Below, piece after piece: positions 63,921 through 64,000 of a DNA stretch of 64,000 bases. Numbering within the stretch: the stretch's first letter is position 1; every line of letters starts with the position of its first letter. The translations under genes were made by a program, and so were the position numbers. The notes beneath the pieces are model-generated. The model made no database searches. It was given only the letters and a program-made list of their open reading frames with translations, and had not been told where the DNA came from. The stretch spans positions 181,717-245,716 of the forward strand of contig NZ_VWXK01000007.1 in the NCBI RefSeq assembly GCF_011752565.1. The letters are read 5' to 3'. The DNA comes from Pantoea sp. Ap-967. Lineage in GTDB: Bacteria > Pseudomonadota > Gammaproteobacteria > Pseudomonadales > Pseudomonadaceae.

Positions 63921-64000
63921 GGCAATTTGCTATGGGAGCAGGACTCACTGGGCCGCAGCACCCAATATCAATACAGCCCGGAAGGTCGCGTAATCCGCGT
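63897..64000 (+). pseudogene. Rhs core fragment on the opposite strand, running off the right edge
   Basis: Plus-strand codons from 63897 read QRYGYDTHGNLLWEQDSLGR and then STQYQYSPEGRVI, unmistakable YD-repeat sequence, open to the window end. It has no start and abuts head-to-head with the minus-strand Rhs frame. It looks like the missing upstream part of an Rhs gene in inverted orientation. Only 104 bases are visible. Confidence 0.75.

Noticed and set aside
1..64000. CRISPR arrays, tRNA or rRNA genes, IS elements
   Set aside because: No regularly spaced direct repeats, no cloverleaf or rRNA sequence, and no transposase frame was recognised; the repeats found are REP/REPIN elements and one tandem duplication.

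Overview
The window looks like a chromosomal segment of a fluorescent pseudomonad of the Pseudomonas putida type. It has high GC with strong third-position GC, many Pseudomonas-style REP/REPIN palindromes (arms GTAGGAGCGAGC or GTAGGAGCGGGC) between genes, a benABCD catabolic operon, an S-type pyocin locus, a McoA-like multicopper oxidase and PQQ-alcohol oxidation genes. No rRNA, tRNA, CRISPR array or prophage block was seen.

Layout. 0-6.5 kb: 3' end of ogt with a tandem duplication of its tail plus a REPIN, a nitrilase-family amidase pair, a DUF3016 protein, a PP-type phosphatase, a LysE exporter and an autotransporter. 6.2-12.9 kb: two small parvulins flank a yejABE-like peptide importer (no ATPase gene here) and 3-hydroxybutyrate dehydrogenase, followed by a class I DAHP synthase. 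That synthase has an elaborate leader: a short ORF ending in Phe/Tyr/Trp codons, a 14-bp-stem intrinsic terminator and a second, Tyr-rich short ORF. 13.4-18.2 kb: benABCD with two XylS/BenR-type operators, and a LysR gene. 18.3-27.1 kb: NemA-type ene-reductase, a quinohaemoprotein alcohol dehydrogenase plus aldehyde dehydrogenase behind a clear sigma-54 promoter, the likely cognate sigma-54 activator, and a Rieske/FAD reductase.

27.4-32.0 kb is a bacteriocin locus: an S-type pyocin whose AT-rich C-terminal nuclease module was apparently swapped in together with its immunity gene, then a gene joining a colicin-DNase-type immunity domain to a pyocin translocation domain with no killing domain. 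32.1-35.9 kb: glycerate/sugar-acid uptake and metabolism (MFS, CdaR, glycerate kinase).

36.1-49.9 kb is the most interesting stretch, a compact putative biosynthetic cluster I cannot match to a known product. It has an MFS exporter and a class II (PhzC/plant-type) DAHP synthase on one strand. Divergent from them is a tightly overlapping operon: adenylate-forming ligase, terpene-cyclase/prenyltransferase-repeat protein, small Pro-1 protein, acyl carrier protein, minimal adenylation enzyme, amidase and glutamine-dependent asparagine-synthase-like amidotransferase. A LysR regulator and an SDR-SMP30 fusion follow, and a lone tyrosine recombinase closes the block.

50.9-60.6 kb: a phosphonate-type binding protein overlapping a GGDEF-EAL protein, a SCO-cytochrome c fusion, the multicopper oxidase, and a TPP riboswitch controlling two tandem TenA genes of different subtypes. 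60.6-64 kb: a small ORF, then an Rhs toxin tip with immunity gene. The Rhs frame is cut at about 63.89 kb, where Rhs coding continues on the opposite strand, which looks like an inversion junction.
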